The position numbers and the translations under genes are program-made. 64,000 nt of DNA. Origin: Paenibacillus alvei DSM 29 (GTDB lineage Bacteria; Bacillota; Bacilli; Paenibacillales; Paenibacillaceae). The notes below the pieces were generated by a model that was given only the letters and a program-made list of their open reading frames with translations, was not told the origin of the DNA and did no database searches. Below are positions 19,569-28,499 of the stretch, one piece after another (position 1 is the first letter of the stretch; each line of letters starts with the position of its first letter). The stretch is taken from the NCBI RefSeq assembly GCF_000293805.1, contig NZ_AMBZ01000007.1, forward strand, positions 62,001-126,000, read 5' to 3'.

Positions 19569-20987
19569 ATGGTAGTAGGAGACGCATCTTTGAATATTGA
19601 CACTTTGGTTATCGGGGCAGGCCCTGGCGGTTACGTGGCAGCGATTCGCGCTGCCCAACTCGGCCAAAGCGTACTCATCGTAGATAAATCCGAACTCGGC
19701 GGTGTTTGCTTGAACCGCGGTTGTATTCCATCCAAAGCGCTTATTAGCGCGGCACATCAATATGAAGTAACACAACACGCTTCTGCAATCGGTATTACTG
19801 CAGAAAACGTAAAAGTTGACTTCAAAAAAGTGCAAGAATTCAAAGGCGGCGTAGTTAAGAAATTGACTGGCGGCGTAGGCGCTTTGTTGAAAGCTAACAA
19901 AGTTCAAGTGTTCAAAGGCGAATGCATGTTCATCAATGAAAATGAAGCACGTGTCTTCAACGATCAAGAAGCACCGCGCTACAAGTTCAAAAACTGCATC
20001 ATCGCAACAGGTTCCCGTCCAATCGAATTGAAGCCATTCCCATTCACTGGACGCATCCTGTCTTCGACAGAAGCTTTGGAATTGCAAGAAGTTCCTAATT
20101 CCTTGATCGTTATCGGTGGCGGCTACATCGGCGCTGAGCTTGGTCAAATGTACTCCAAGTTCGGCACGAAAGTAACAGTTATCGAAGGCGCGGACATGGT
20201 TCTTCCTGGCTTCGATAAAGACATGACACAACTTGTATCGAAAAACATGAAGAAATCCAATGTTGAGATCTTCACTGGTGCTAAAGCTGAGTCTGCTACA
20301 CAAACAGACAAAGACGTTACTGTGAAATTCACAGTTGGCGGCGAGTCCAAAGAAGTGACAGCTGACTACTTGCTCGTAACAGTTGGTCGTCGTCCGAACA
20401 CAGACGGTGAGCTTGGTCTGGACATGATCGGTGTGAAAATGACTGATCGCGGCTTGATCGAAGTTGACCATCAAGGTCGCACAAGCATTCCGCACATCTT
20501 CGCTATCGGTGATATCGTTGCTGGTCCTGCATTGGCTCACAAAGCTTCTTACGAAGGTAAAGTGGCTGCAGAAGCAATCGCTGGAATGCCTAGCGTTGTA
20601 GATTACAAGTGCATCCCTGCAGTATGCTTCACTGATCCAGAGTGCGCAAGCGTAGGATTGTCTGAATCCGAAGCGAAGGAAAAAGGCTTCAAAGTGAAAG
20701 CTGGTAAATTCCCTTATGCAGGTAACGGTCGTGCGTTGTCCCTCGGCGGCAGCGTTGACGGCTTCGTGAAAATCGTATCCGATGCTGACACAGGTATCGT
20801 TCTCGGTTCTCAAATCGTTGGTCCTGAAGCATCGAACTTGATCGCGGAGATGGGCTTGGCAGTTGAAATGGCTGCAACTGTAGAAGACTTGGCTCTTACA
20901 ATCCACGCTCACCCAACACTTGGTGAAATCGTGATGGAAGCTGCCGAAGTTGTTCTTGGTCACCCAATCCACACGGTAGGTAAGTAA
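19569..20987 (+). CDS. pdhD: Dihydrolipoyl dehydrogenase (E3)
   Basis: FAD-dependent oxidoreductase that reoxidises the E2 dihydrolipoyl groups with NAD+. The FAD-binding [17 protein letters not shown], redox-active disulfide [16 protein letters not shown]-binding [10 protein letters not shown] and C-terminal HAHPTLGE with the active-site His are all present. The 472 residues are typical. A GGAGGTG site is formed by the end of pdhC. Last gene of the operon, followed by a terminator. Confidence 0.95.
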   Translation: MVVGDASLNIDTLVIGAGPGGYVAAIRAAQLGQSVLIVDKSELGGVCLNRGCIPSKALISAAHQYEVTQHASAIGITAENVKVDFKKVQEFKGGVVKKLTGGVGALLKANKVQVFKGECMFINENEARVFNDQEAPRYKFKNCIIATGSRPIELKPFPFTGRILSSTEALELQEVPNSLIVIGGGYIGAELGQMYSKFGTKVTVIEGADMVLPGFDKDMTQLVSKNMKKSNVEIFTGAKAESATQTDKDVTVKFTVGGESKEVTADYLLVTVGRRPNTDGELGLDMIGVKMTDRGLIEVDHQGRTSIPHIFAIGDIVAGPALAHKASYEGKVAAEAIAGMPSVVDYKCIPAVCFTDPECASVGLSESEAKEKGFKVKAGKFPYAGNGRALSLGGSVDGFVKIVSDADTGIVLGSQIVGPEASNLIAEMGLAVEMAATVEDLALTIHAHPTLGEIVMEAAEVVLGHPIHTVGK

Positions 20988-21054
20988 TCCCCTCTCTCTC
21001 TGAGGGTTCTGTATACGTTCTGTTACGGTTCTGTTTATATATTGATTTGCTTTT

Positions 21055-21088
21055 GCCCTTGCAGCAGCGCTGCGGGGGCTTTTTTTTA
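21055..21088 (+). terminator. Rho-independent terminator of the pdh operon
   Basis: GCCC-TT-GCAGC pairs with GCTGC-GG-GGGC across a 3-nt AGC loop, followed by eight T. Confidence 0.8.
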
Positions 21089-21218
21089 CCGAGATGTAAA
21101 TGGTACTGGTTGTAAAAGGTCATCAATGTAATAAATAGGGGATTTTTTTTCTATATTACTAATACCAATGTATTGATGATAAGTACACATTTACGGAATG
21201 GAGAGGGGAGAGGATACT

Positions 21219-21701
21219 ATGAGCAATTTCTTTGATAAATTAAAACAAGGTGCGGCGGAAGCAGGCAAAAAAGCACAGACCACGATAGAGGTAAATCGGT
21301 TGAAATTTCAAATATCCTCAAAGGAAAAAGAAATTACGGGCATTTACAGTCGTATGGGAGAATGTGTATATCATGCCATGCAAAATGAGTCATTAGAAGA
21401 GATAAGTGATCAACTGTTACTCTTTAGTGAACAGGTCAATCAAAAGAAAGCCGAAATTCAGGAAATTGAAGACCGAATTCGCACCGTGCAGAATGAGAAG
21501 TTGTGTCCGGCTTGTAGTAAACCTGCTGCATTAGATACGAAGTTTTGCTCGAGTTGTGGTCATCACTTTGTAGATCATAATCCAAATATGGAAAATGGAG
21601 AAATAAAAGTGATGGTTGTATGTCCAGTGTGTCAGGTAGCAAGTGAGAAAAGCTCTAGCTTTTGTGCGGAATGTGGACATAAATTCGAAGGGCAGCAATA
21701 A
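21219..21701 (+). CDS. Zinc-ribbon protein with N-terminal coiled coil
   Basis: The N-terminal ~90 residues are charged and helical (FDKLKQGAAEAGKKAQ, then a long E/K/Q-rich coil). They are followed by two zinc ribbons, CPAC...CSSC and CPVC...CAEC. No catalytic motif is seen; such double-ribbon proteins are common in bacilli and mostly uncharacterised. The start at ATG 21219 has GGGAGAGG about 7 nt upstream; an in-frame ATG at 21198 lies before that site. It appears monocistronic, with its own terminator. Confidence 0.75.
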   Translation: MSNFFDKLKQGAAEAGKKAQTTIEVNRLKFQISSKEKEITGIYSRMGECVYHAMQNESLEEISDQLLLFSEQVNQKKAEIQEIEDRIRTVQNEKLCPACSKPAALDTKFCSSCGHHFVDHNPNMENGEIKVMVVCPVCQVASEKSSSFCAECGHKFEGQQ

Positions 21702-21710
21702 GATGGTGAT

Positions 21711-21745
21711 GCATCCGGGTATAATATGCCCGGATTTTGCTTTTG
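21711..21745 (+). terminator. Rho-independent terminator after the zinc-ribbon gene
   Basis: ATCCGGG (21713-21719) pairs with CCCGGAT (21729-21735) around a 9-nt loop and is followed by a T-rich stretch. Confidence 0.7.
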
Positions 21746-21914
21746 ATTTTGCCTCCTTTAGAGAATGAGAATCAAGTAACCTTAAGGTAAGGCGCAACTT
21801 GGTATACAATCAACACAATGATAATGGAATGGGATACCCGATGATTTTTTACTTCGGAATGGTACACTAGGTAAGATACACTTCAGAACGGTAAGGAAAG
21901 TGAGTGGATAGAGA

Positions 21915-22709
21915 ATGAAATCATATTTGGCATTGTTGCAGGATATTTTGGATCATGGTGTGAAAAAAGAGGATCGCACGGGGACAGGTACTATCTCAGT
22001 ATTTGGCCGGCAGCTTCGATTTGACCTAAATGAAGGCTTCCCGCTCGTGACGACGAAGCGTCTGCATCTTCGTTCGATTATTCATGAGCTGCTGTGGTTC
22101 CTTAGCGGCGATACGAATATCGGCTACTTGAAGGAAAACAAGGTAACGATTTGGGATGAGTGGGCAGACGAGAACGGTAATCTTGGCCCTGTCTACGGAT
22201 CTCAATGGCGGAAGTGGGAGACGAAAGACGGTCGTACGATTGACCAAATCACGAATGTTATTGAACAAATTAAGTCGAATCCGGATTCTCGCCGCTTGCT
22301 CGTGTCAGCATGGAATGTAGGAGAGGTCGACCAAATGAAGCTGCCTCCTTGCCACTATTCCTTCCAATTTTACGTTGCGGAGGGCAAGCTGAGCTGTTTA
22401 TTGAACATGCGTTCCGTGGATACATTCCTTGGATTGCCGTTCAATATTGCTAGCTACGCGCTGTTGACGCATATGGTTGCTCAGCAATGCGATTTGGAGG
22501 TAGGTGAGTTCATATGGAGCGGTGGTGACGTCCATATTTACTCTAACCATTTGGAGCAGGTGAACACGCAGTTGCAGCGTGAACCGTTGCCGCTTCCAAA
22601 GCTGGTCATTAAGCGCAAGCCAGAATCGATCTTTGATTATCGCTTTGAGGATTTTGAATTTGAAGGCTACGAATATCACCCGGCAATCAAAGCGCCTGTA
22701 GCTGTGTAG
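21915..22709 (+). CDS. thyA: Thymidylate synthase (ThyA type)
   Basis: It methylates dUMP to dTMP with methylene-tetrahydrofolate, releasing dihydrofolate for the folA product directly downstream. The catalytic Cys is in [39 protein letters not shown] and the C-terminal folate-binding tail are conserved. At 264 residues it is the short, E. coli-like form. The ribosome binding site before ATG 21915 is weak. The thyA-folA pair is a standard arrangement in Firmicutes. Confidence 0.95.
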   Translation: MKSYLALLQDILDHGVKKEDRTGTGTISVFGRQLRFDLNEGFPLVTTKRLHLRSIIHELLWFLSGDTNIGYLKENKVTIWDEWADENGNLGPVYGSQWRKWETKDGRTIDQITNVIEQIKSNPDSRRLLVSAWNVGEVDQMKLPPCHYSFQFYVAEGKLSCLLNMRSVDTFLGLPFNIASYALLTHMVAQQCDLEVGEFIWSGGDVHIYSNHLEQVNTQLQREPLPLPKLVIKRKPESIFDYRFEDFEFEGYEYHPAIKAPVAV

Positions 22710-22779
22710 GAGCAGCGAACGTAATGATTACATTCGACTTCTGTGACTCTGCAACAAACGAACCAAGGAGGAATTGAAT

Positions 22780-23277
22780 TTGTCGATTACGATGATATGG
22801 GCGATGGATGAACAGCGGCTTATCGGCAAGGATAACGGGATGCCATGGCACCTGCCGAATGATATGAAGTTTTTCCGTGAGAATACGAAAGGCAAGACCG
22901 TTGTTATGGGCAGAAAAACGTATGAATCGCTGAATGGAGCACTACCGAAGCGTCGCAATCTCGTGCTGACGCGTAATTCGGAGTGGCGTACGGATGATGC
23001 CGAGGTCATTACTGACATCAATCCCGTACTTGAGCTTGCCCAAAATGAAGAAGTGATGATTATTGGTGGAGCACAAATTTACAATCTTTTCATGCCTCAT
23101 GCGGATAAGCTGCTTGTAACCCGGATTTCGGGTACATTTGAAGGCGACGAGCGGTTTCCGGTATATGATGAGCATGTATGGGAGCTGGAATGGGAGCAGC
23201 CGGGCATTGTGGATGAAAAGAATGCGTATTCTCACCAATTCCAGTCCTATTTGCGGAAAAATAGATCGAAAAACTAG
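22780..23277 (+). CDS. folA: Dihydrofolate reductase
   Basis: It reduces dihydrofolate to tetrahydrofolate with NADPH. Family landmarks are WAMDEQRLIGKDNGMPWHLP with the active-site acidic residue in the following PNDMKFFR, the NADPH-binding GRKTYESL, and VMIIGGAQIYNLF. The 165 residues are normal. TTG at 22780 is preferred to TTG at 22774 because GGAGG (22767-22771) gives 8 nt spacing to it. Coupled to thyA by a 70-nt gap. Confidence 0.93.
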   Translation: MSITMIWAMDEQRLIGKDNGMPWHLPNDMKFFRENTKGKTVVMGRKTYESLNGALPKRRNLVLTRNSEWRTDDAEVITDINPVLELAQNEEVMIIGGAQIYNLFMPHADKLLVTRISGTFEGDERFPVYDEHVWELEWEQPGIVDEKNAYSHQFQSYLRKNRSKN

Positions 23278-23479
23278 TAGGTTGAAGTTGCTGCTGTGTG
23301 AAGAAATGCAAATGATTTGTTCATGACTCCATTGGAATATAGGTATAAATTGAGTAGGATAGGTTGAAATAACATGTCGAAGAGTGCAATGAAAAACGAT
23401 ACATTAACAATTACAGGAATAGAAATACCAATCAACCTAACTCGTACAAATATACGGATGGACGGATGGAGGAAATCGC

Positions 23480-24967
23480 ATGTCAACACCTACTGGATTT
23501 ATGGAGTATCGCCGTCAGATTCCGGCTGATCGCGATCCCTTGGAACGGATGAAGGATTGGGAAGAGTTCCATAAACATTTAAGTGAAGAAGAGCTTCGTA
23601 TGCAAGGGGCCCGCTGTATGGACTGTGGAACTCCGTATTGTCATACTGGTATTGAAATGACGGGAGGAACATCAGGCTGTCCCGTACACAATCTAATTCC
23701 AGAATGGAATCAACTCGTGTATCGTGGGTTATGGCAGGAGGCTCTTGAGCGTCTGCACAAGACGAATAACTTCCCTGAATTCACAGGGCGCGTATGTCCT
23801 GCACCTTGTGAGGGCTCTTGCACGGTAGGTTTGATCGGCCAGCCGGTTACGATTAAGACGATAGAAGAAGCAATTATCGAGCGCGGATTTGCGGAAGGTT
23901 GGGTGCAGCCCGAGCCTCCTGCTCAGCGAACTGGGAAGCATGTAGCAATCGTAGGCTCTGGCCCTGCTGGACTTGCCTGTGCCGCTCAATTAAACAAGGC
24001 AGGGCATTCGGTTACTGTCTTTGAGCGGGCAGATCGTTTAGGAGGTCTACTTACGTACGGGATCCCGACAATGAAGCTCGAGAAGCATGTTGTGGATCGA
24101 CGCATTCAGCTTCTAGAAGCGGAAGGCATTCAATTTTTGACGAATACGGAGATTGGCAAGGACATACCTGCAGAGCAGTTAGTTGTCTCTCATGATGCTG
24201 TCGTTTTATGCGGTGGCGCCACAAAACCGCGTGAGTTCCAAATCGAAGGAAGCAATTTGCAAGGAATTCACTATGCGATGGATTACTTGAACGGTACGAT
24301 TAAGAGCTACCTGGATTCCAAGCTGGAGGATGGCCAGTTCATTCATGCGAAGGGCAAGGATGTGATCGTCATCGGCGGTGGGGACACCGGAACTGATTGT
24401 GTGGCTACAGCGCTGCGTCATGGATGCCGCAGCGTAACTCAATTCGGCACGCATGAGATGGCGCCGTTGACACGAGATGCTAGCATCAATCCCTGGCCGC
24501 AGTTCCCGAACGTATATACATTAGATTATGCTCATGAGGAAGCAAAAGCCTTGTATGGCAATGATCCGCGCGAATTCTCCATTATGACGACCAAGTTCGT
24601 CGGTGATGGGAATGGCTATATCAAGGAGCTTCATACGGTGCAGATCAAACGGATCGTGGATGAATTCGGAAAGAAGAGCTATAAGCCGATTCCGGGGACA
24701 GAGCGTGTATTTCCGGCTCAGCTTGTTTTAATTGCAATCGGATTTGATGGACCGGAACAGACCCTAATTCAGCAGCTTGGCTTGGAGACAGATCGCCGTA
24801 CGAATGTAAAGTCGCAATATGGCAAGTATATCACGAATGTTGATAAAGTTTTTGCGGCAGGCGATATGAGACGCGGCCAGAGTCTTGTCGTCTGGGCGAT
24901 TAACGAAGGCCGTGAGGCAGCGCGGGAAGTAGACCGTTATTTGATGGGATCGACGTTGCTGCCATAA
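23480..24967 (+). CDS. gltD: Glutamate synthase (NADPH) small subunit
   Basis: The beta subunit of NADPH-GOGAT supplies electrons to the large subunit. N-terminal Cys clusters ([12 protein letters not shown] and [11 protein letters not shown]) bind iron-sulfur centres. FAD-binding [17 protein letters not shown] and NADPH-binding [10 protein letters not shown] follow, then [14 protein letters not shown] near the C-terminus. The 495 residues are full length. No gltB lies nearby in this window, so the large subunit is encoded elsewhere. GGAGGAAAT precedes the ATG. The 200 nt upstream carry repeats of TAGGTTGAA that may be regulatory. Confidence 0.92.
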   Translation: MSTPTGFMEYRRQIPADRDPLERMKDWEEFHKHLSEEELRMQGARCMDCGTPYCHTGIEMTGGTSGCPVHNLIPEWNQLVYRGLWQEALERLHKTNNFPEFTGRVCPAPCEGSCTVGLIGQPVTIKTIEEAIIERGFAEGWVQPEPPAQRTGKHVAIVGSGPAGLACAAQLNKAGHSVTVFERADRLGGLLTYGIPTMKLEKHVVDRRIQLLEAEGIQFLTNTEIGKDIPAEQLVVSHDAVVLCGGATKPREFQIEGSNLQGIHYAMDYLNGTIKSYLDSKLEDGQFIHAKGKDVIVIGGGDTGTDCVATALRHGCRSVTQFGTHEMAPLTRDASINPWPQFPNVYTLDYAHEEAKALYGNDPREFSIMTTKFVGDGNGYIKELHTVQIKRIVDEFGKKSYKPIPGTERVFPAQLVLIAIGFDGPEQTLIQQLGLETDRRTNVKSQYGKYITNVDKVFAAGDMRRGQSLVVWAINEGREAAREVDRYLMGSTLLP

Positions 24968-25072
24968 CACGGTTCAAGGATGTTAAAGTTATGTAATCCA
25001 TGCAGGGAGAAGCTGTGCCTTCTAGGGACTAACTCTCATTTATCAGATAAGGAACACAACAACTTGCAAGTT

Positions 25073-25118
25073 AAACAGCCAGGCGTCGAAATTAATCGGC
25101 GACTGGCTGTTTCGTTTC
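25073..25118 (+). terminator. Rho-independent terminator downstream of gltD
   Basis: AAACAGCCAGgCGtCGA pairs with TCGgCGaCTGGCTGTTT (one mismatch, one G-T pair) around AATTAA and runs into TTTCGTTTCGTTT. Confidence 0.7.
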
Positions 25119-25812
25119 GTTTGAATACAAATTGATTTATTGGAGGTAATGTAGTCTCGAATGGTCTGCTCAACGATGGCGGTCGTTGTGTTTTCACCAA
25201 ATACGTAATATCGGTTGCGAGTTTTTTATCGAGGCTTTAGTTATATTAATTACCAACTGGTTGCTCTAAACGATGGAGTTCACCTTCCCGATACTCCTAA
25301 TGGTCATTTAGACTTTTAGATTTGTTAATATTTCGCATCCTTAACTGTTCCATGATTGTTGTTACGGCATACTTCCAATCTCATCTGAATTGGCTTGCAT
25401 TTTTACTTCTTTTGAATAGATCGCTCTCGTTGACGACAAAAAAATCCGATATTGTCCTCATATTTTACGACATAAAAAAACATTTTCTTGAAGGTGATTT
25501 AATTTTATGTAAGACCAGGCTACTTTTAGGATGTAAGCAGTACGTAATACCAATATGCGACGGCGTTATCCCTATTCATAGAAGCATTTTACAAAATAAT
25601 TATATTAAACCATGTTGCCATAAAAAACGAAGAAAATGCGTTTTTTCTTAATATCGTCAAAATATTGAATCCCAGAAATCGACAAATAAATCAGTCAAAG
25701 GTCGAATAAACGCATTATATGTCGCAAATAAATAGTTGAATAATATCAGATTCTAGGATATCCTCTTGCTTGATTAGAAATGTTGTATTCGATTCGCAAA
25801 TTTGTGGGATGA

Positions 25813-25885
25813 TTTCCATTAAAATTTGATCGATCTATATTATTTATAGCATTAACCGATCAGTAATTTAACGATAATGGTTAAT
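25813..25885 (+). promoter_or_regulatory. Candidate NRPS promoter with inverted-repeat operator
   Basis: TTTCCA (25813-25818) and TATATT (25836-25841) are 17 nt apart. Just downstream, ATTAACC (25851-25857) and GGTTAAT (25879-25885) form a perfect 7-bp inverted repeat with a 21-nt spacer straddling the start of the transcript, before the AAGGAAGTGAG ribosome site. The promoter is moderate; the repeat is exact. Confidence 0.35.
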
Positions 25886-25911
25886 GTCTTTATGAAAAAG
25901 GAAGTGAGTTC

Positions 25912-28248
25912 ATGCAAGTGGTAGAATCGTCGACCTTATGCGAGTTGAACCCACAAGAGAAAAAGGGGAAAAGAGGAAGCAATACGGCACCTAATCGAAC
26001 TGCCTGGCAGACTTTTAGCTGCAATACTCATGACTATGTGAATCATGATCTGACCTTTGAGGTTCGACTTATCGGCTTGTTAAATCCACGGCTGCTTGAA
26101 GATAGCATTAGGCATCTAATGAATAAGTATGCTGGATTCCAAGACAGTATAAACCAGCCAATTGGCATTCATAACGTGCAGCTCGAAGAGTTGGAAATTG
26201 CGAATTATGATCCAAACACATGGGAACTGTTGCTTAGGCTGGAAGCTGAGCAGTGCGATCCAATTGGACAACATCTGCGTCATCCGTGCTTGATTAAAGT
26301 AACAGAACAAGAACACAGACTTCTCTGGAACGTGCAAGCTGCTGCATACAGACCAATCGTATATCGCTTGATTCAGGAATTGGTTCATATTTATTCCACA
26401 CTTGAGGTAGATACTTCATCCTACATATACCAATCATCGACAACAGACTTCACTCCTCTTCCGTTAGAGGAAGAGCTCTCGCTTCTGCAAGACATAGACA
26501 CCTTCGAAATGCTTGAATTATTCACCAATCATCAGCTAAATAAGGAATCGAGTGCTTCTAGTGCAGGATCACGACGGACAGCGTGTACAGTAAATCCGCC
26601 GATCAACACAAAGCTCGAATCATTGGCTTTGGCGCACAACCTCCATATATCAGACCTTGTAGCAGCAGCAGTGTTGACTATACTTTACCGGTACAGCGGA
26701 CAGGATCGCTTCCATGTGGCCATGTCGGACGGGAGAGTAGGAACCTCTTATCTCGAAACAAGCATACAAGAGTCGGAAACGCTTGCGGATATGGCACTCC
26801 GAATAAATCATGACTTAGATATAGCCATACGTCGGCAGAAAGATCCACGGCTGTTGAGACAGATTGCACAATTGCCGGCAGGAACGCCTTGTCATCAAGT
26901 GCGCATTTCCAAGAATAACTTTCCGGACGCAAGCTTGCACACTGCAAATTTACGGTGGGAATTGTATGAAACGATAGACGGCTTATTGGGATATGAATTG
27001 GACGTCAAGTTAGACACTCGCGATAACGCGCTTGAAGTCCATTTTGTACACGGGGCGGGAAAGCGGGAACTGGAAATTGCCCAAGGCATGACCGCACATA
27101 TACTAGATTTGCTGCATCGCTATACACTTGATCCTCACATTCCAATATGGCAATTGACAGAATCCATCCCGCCTCTACGACTTCGGGTAGCCATCTCATC
27201 AACGTTTACATCCGGTTTAGTTGCCGATTCCTTATCATTCTGGCTGGAGCGCCTTAGGGTGCCATATGAACTCTGTTTCGCTCCTTACAATCAAGTGTTT
27301 CAGCAATTACTCGATCCACGTAGTTTACTTGCTGCTAATCATGAAGGAATAAATTTAATTTTATTGCGTTTGGAAGATGTATTTCAGCTGCAGGACAGTA
27401 GCCAAAGTGAAGCAGATCAAGCTTGTGCGCTTGTCGATGAATGGTTCCAGACGCTTGAGGCTTATCGACGTATGAATAAGGCCCCAACCCAGATTCTGAT
27501 CCTGCCGTCTTCGGATCGAATACAGGCGGATGAGCACCAGCATGAATGGTACGAAAATCTGACATCTCTGATGATACATAATGCAGGCCGTGTAACTAAC
27601 GTAACGGTAACCTCACATCATGATATTTCCCGCCTATATCCAACGTTGACGACAACCGATGCATATGCTGATGAATTGGGGCATGTTCCTTATACTTCAG
27701 AATACTTCGCGGTGATAGGTACATGGGCTGTACGACACATTTACCCTCTTCTGAAGCTGCCATATCGCATGGTAATCGTAGAGTGTGATGATGTAATCTG
27801 GTCTGGCTCAAGCAGTGAAGGTGAACAAATTGAAGTTGGACAGCACCATAGCTTACTCCAGCAATATTTCGTGAATGTGCAGCAGCGGGGAACCCCGATT
27901 TGCCTCTGTGGCGCAAATGCAGAGATCGATATGATTCGGGCCTTTCGGGATCAGCCTTCTATGCCGCTGCGTCTGCGCCACATAACATCTTGGCGCTTCG
28001 GAAGCCAGCATATCTCGGCAGCAGTGCAAGAAATGGCGAACGATCAGGGGGTCAGGCTGGAAGAAATCTTGTATATAGGAGCCAATCCAGCTTTTTGTGA
28101 AGAGGTGCGCGTAAGCTGTTCAGGCATTACAGTTGTGCGCACTTCTACAGATCCTGATGATATGGTGTCTTTCTTAAAAGACACATGGGCATTGGATGAG
28201 CATCATTTTGAAGGATGGAATCAAAAACGAGAGGAGTTACTGGTATGA
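25912..28248 (+). CDS. Degenerate condensation domain fused to a catalytically dead FkbH-like HAD region
   Basis: Residues ~30-410 follow a condensation-domain plan (compare DLVAAAVLTILYRYSGQDRF). The catalytic HHxxxDG is gone; the matching place near residues 140-147 reads NVQAAAYR. Residues ~420-760 follow FkbH (STFT, APYNQVFQQLLDP), but all four HAD motifs differ from the intact FkbH two genes on: DADNT becomes ECDDV (nucleophile Asp to Glu624), SKN becomes GAN (667-669), the Lys of WQPKS becomes Gly697 and IDDNP becomes IGANP (722-726). The FkbH C-terminal GNAT-like part is absent here and instead fronts the NRPS at 31762. It overlaps the carrier-protein gene by ATGA. A scaffolding or acyl-handling role is inferred. 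Confidence 0.75.
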   Translation: MQVVESSTLCELNPQEKKGKRGSNTAPNRTAWQTFSCNTHDYVNHDLTFEVRLIGLLNPRLLEDSIRHLMNKYAGFQDSINQPIGIHNVQLEELEIANYDPNTWELLLRLEAEQCDPIGQHLRHPCLIKVTEQEHRLLWNVQAAAYRPIVYRLIQELVHIYSTLEVDTSSYIYQSSTTDFTPLPLEEELSLLQDIDTFEMLELFTNHQLNKESSASSAGSRRTACTVNPPINTKLESLALAHNLHISDLVAAAVLTILYRYSGQDRFHVAMSDGRVGTSYLETSIQESETLADMALRINHDLDIAIRRQKDPRLLRQIAQLPAGTPCHQVRISKNNFPDASLHTANLRWELYETIDGLLGYELDVKLDTRDNALEVHFVHGAGKRELEIAQGMTAHILDLLHRYTLDPHIPIWQLTESIPPLRLRVAISSTFTSGLVADSLSFWLERLRVPYELCFAPYNQVFQQLLDPRSLLAANHEGINLILLRLEDVFQLQDSSQSEADQACALVDEWFQTLEAYRRMNKAPTQILILPSSDRIQADEHQHEWYENLTSLMIHNAGRVTNVTVTSHHDISRLYPTLTTTDAYADELGHVPYTSEYFAVIGTWAVRHIYPLLKLPYRMVIVECDDVIWSGSSSEGEQIEVGQHHSLLQQYFVNVQQRGTPICLCGANAEIDMIRAFRDQPSMPLRLRHITSWRFGSQHISAAVQEMANDQGVRLEEILYIGANPAFCEEVRVSCSGITVVRTSTDPDDMVSFLKDTWALDEHHFEGWNQKREELLV

Positions 28249-28487
28249 GATGTGAAGAGATTCTGAGTGCAGTGACCGGTGTGCCTGAAGCGAAATTGAA
28301 CGACGATTCAGGACGAGACAACGTAATGGAGTGGGATAGCCTCGCACATATTAATCTGATTACAGCGCTTGAAGAGACATACGAGGTGTCCTTCACGATC
28401 GAAGAAATTCAACAGATGAAGACGATTGGCGATGTGAAAGCCATGCTCAAGCAGAAGGGTGTAGAGACCCTTGCGGGCAACGTGTAA
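28245..28487 (+). CDS. Discrete acyl carrier protein of the starter cassette
   Basis: The 80-residue carrier protein has the phosphopantetheine Ser in EWDSLAHINLI, like FkbJ-type carriers that receive the glyceryl group from FkbH. The ATG overlaps the previous stop (ATGA) and has GAGAGGAG 8 nt upstream; a longer in-frame start at 28215 would lie inside the previous gene with no site. It lies 12 nt before fkbH. Such carriers hold the 3-carbon unit while it is modified and handed to the assembly line. Confidence 0.85.
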   Translation: MRCEEILSAVTGVPEAKLNDDSGRDNVMEWDSLAHINLITALEETYEVSFTIEEIQQMKTIGDVKAMLKQKGVETLAGNV

Positions 28488-28499
28488 AGGAGGGATAGT

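Larger units (their letters stand above)
24968..25911. other. AT-rich gene-free boundary before the NRPS cluster
   Basis: This stretch of about 940 bases is visibly richer in A and T than both neighbours. It contains the likely gltD terminator at 25073-25118, a poor 109-codon frame (25322-25651) without ribosome site or family resemblance, and the NRPS promoter region at its right end. It may be decayed sequence marking one edge of an acquired cluster; no direct repeats, att site or transposase remnant were recognised. Confidence 0.5.

Noticed and set aside
18321-20972. An open minus-strand frame of 883 codons opposite pdhC and pdhD
   Set aside because: It is a shadow of two highly expressed genes with restricted codon use; the product is Cys/Phe/His-rich with no domain, and there is no ribosome site.
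21005-21034. Repeated GTTCTGT downstream of pdhD
   Set aside because: Three short copies with irregular spacing, no symmetry; probably chance.
25322-25651. 109-codon plus-strand frame in the AT-rich spacer
   Set aside because: No ribosome binding site, no recognised family, low-complexity composition; kept only as part of the spacer description.
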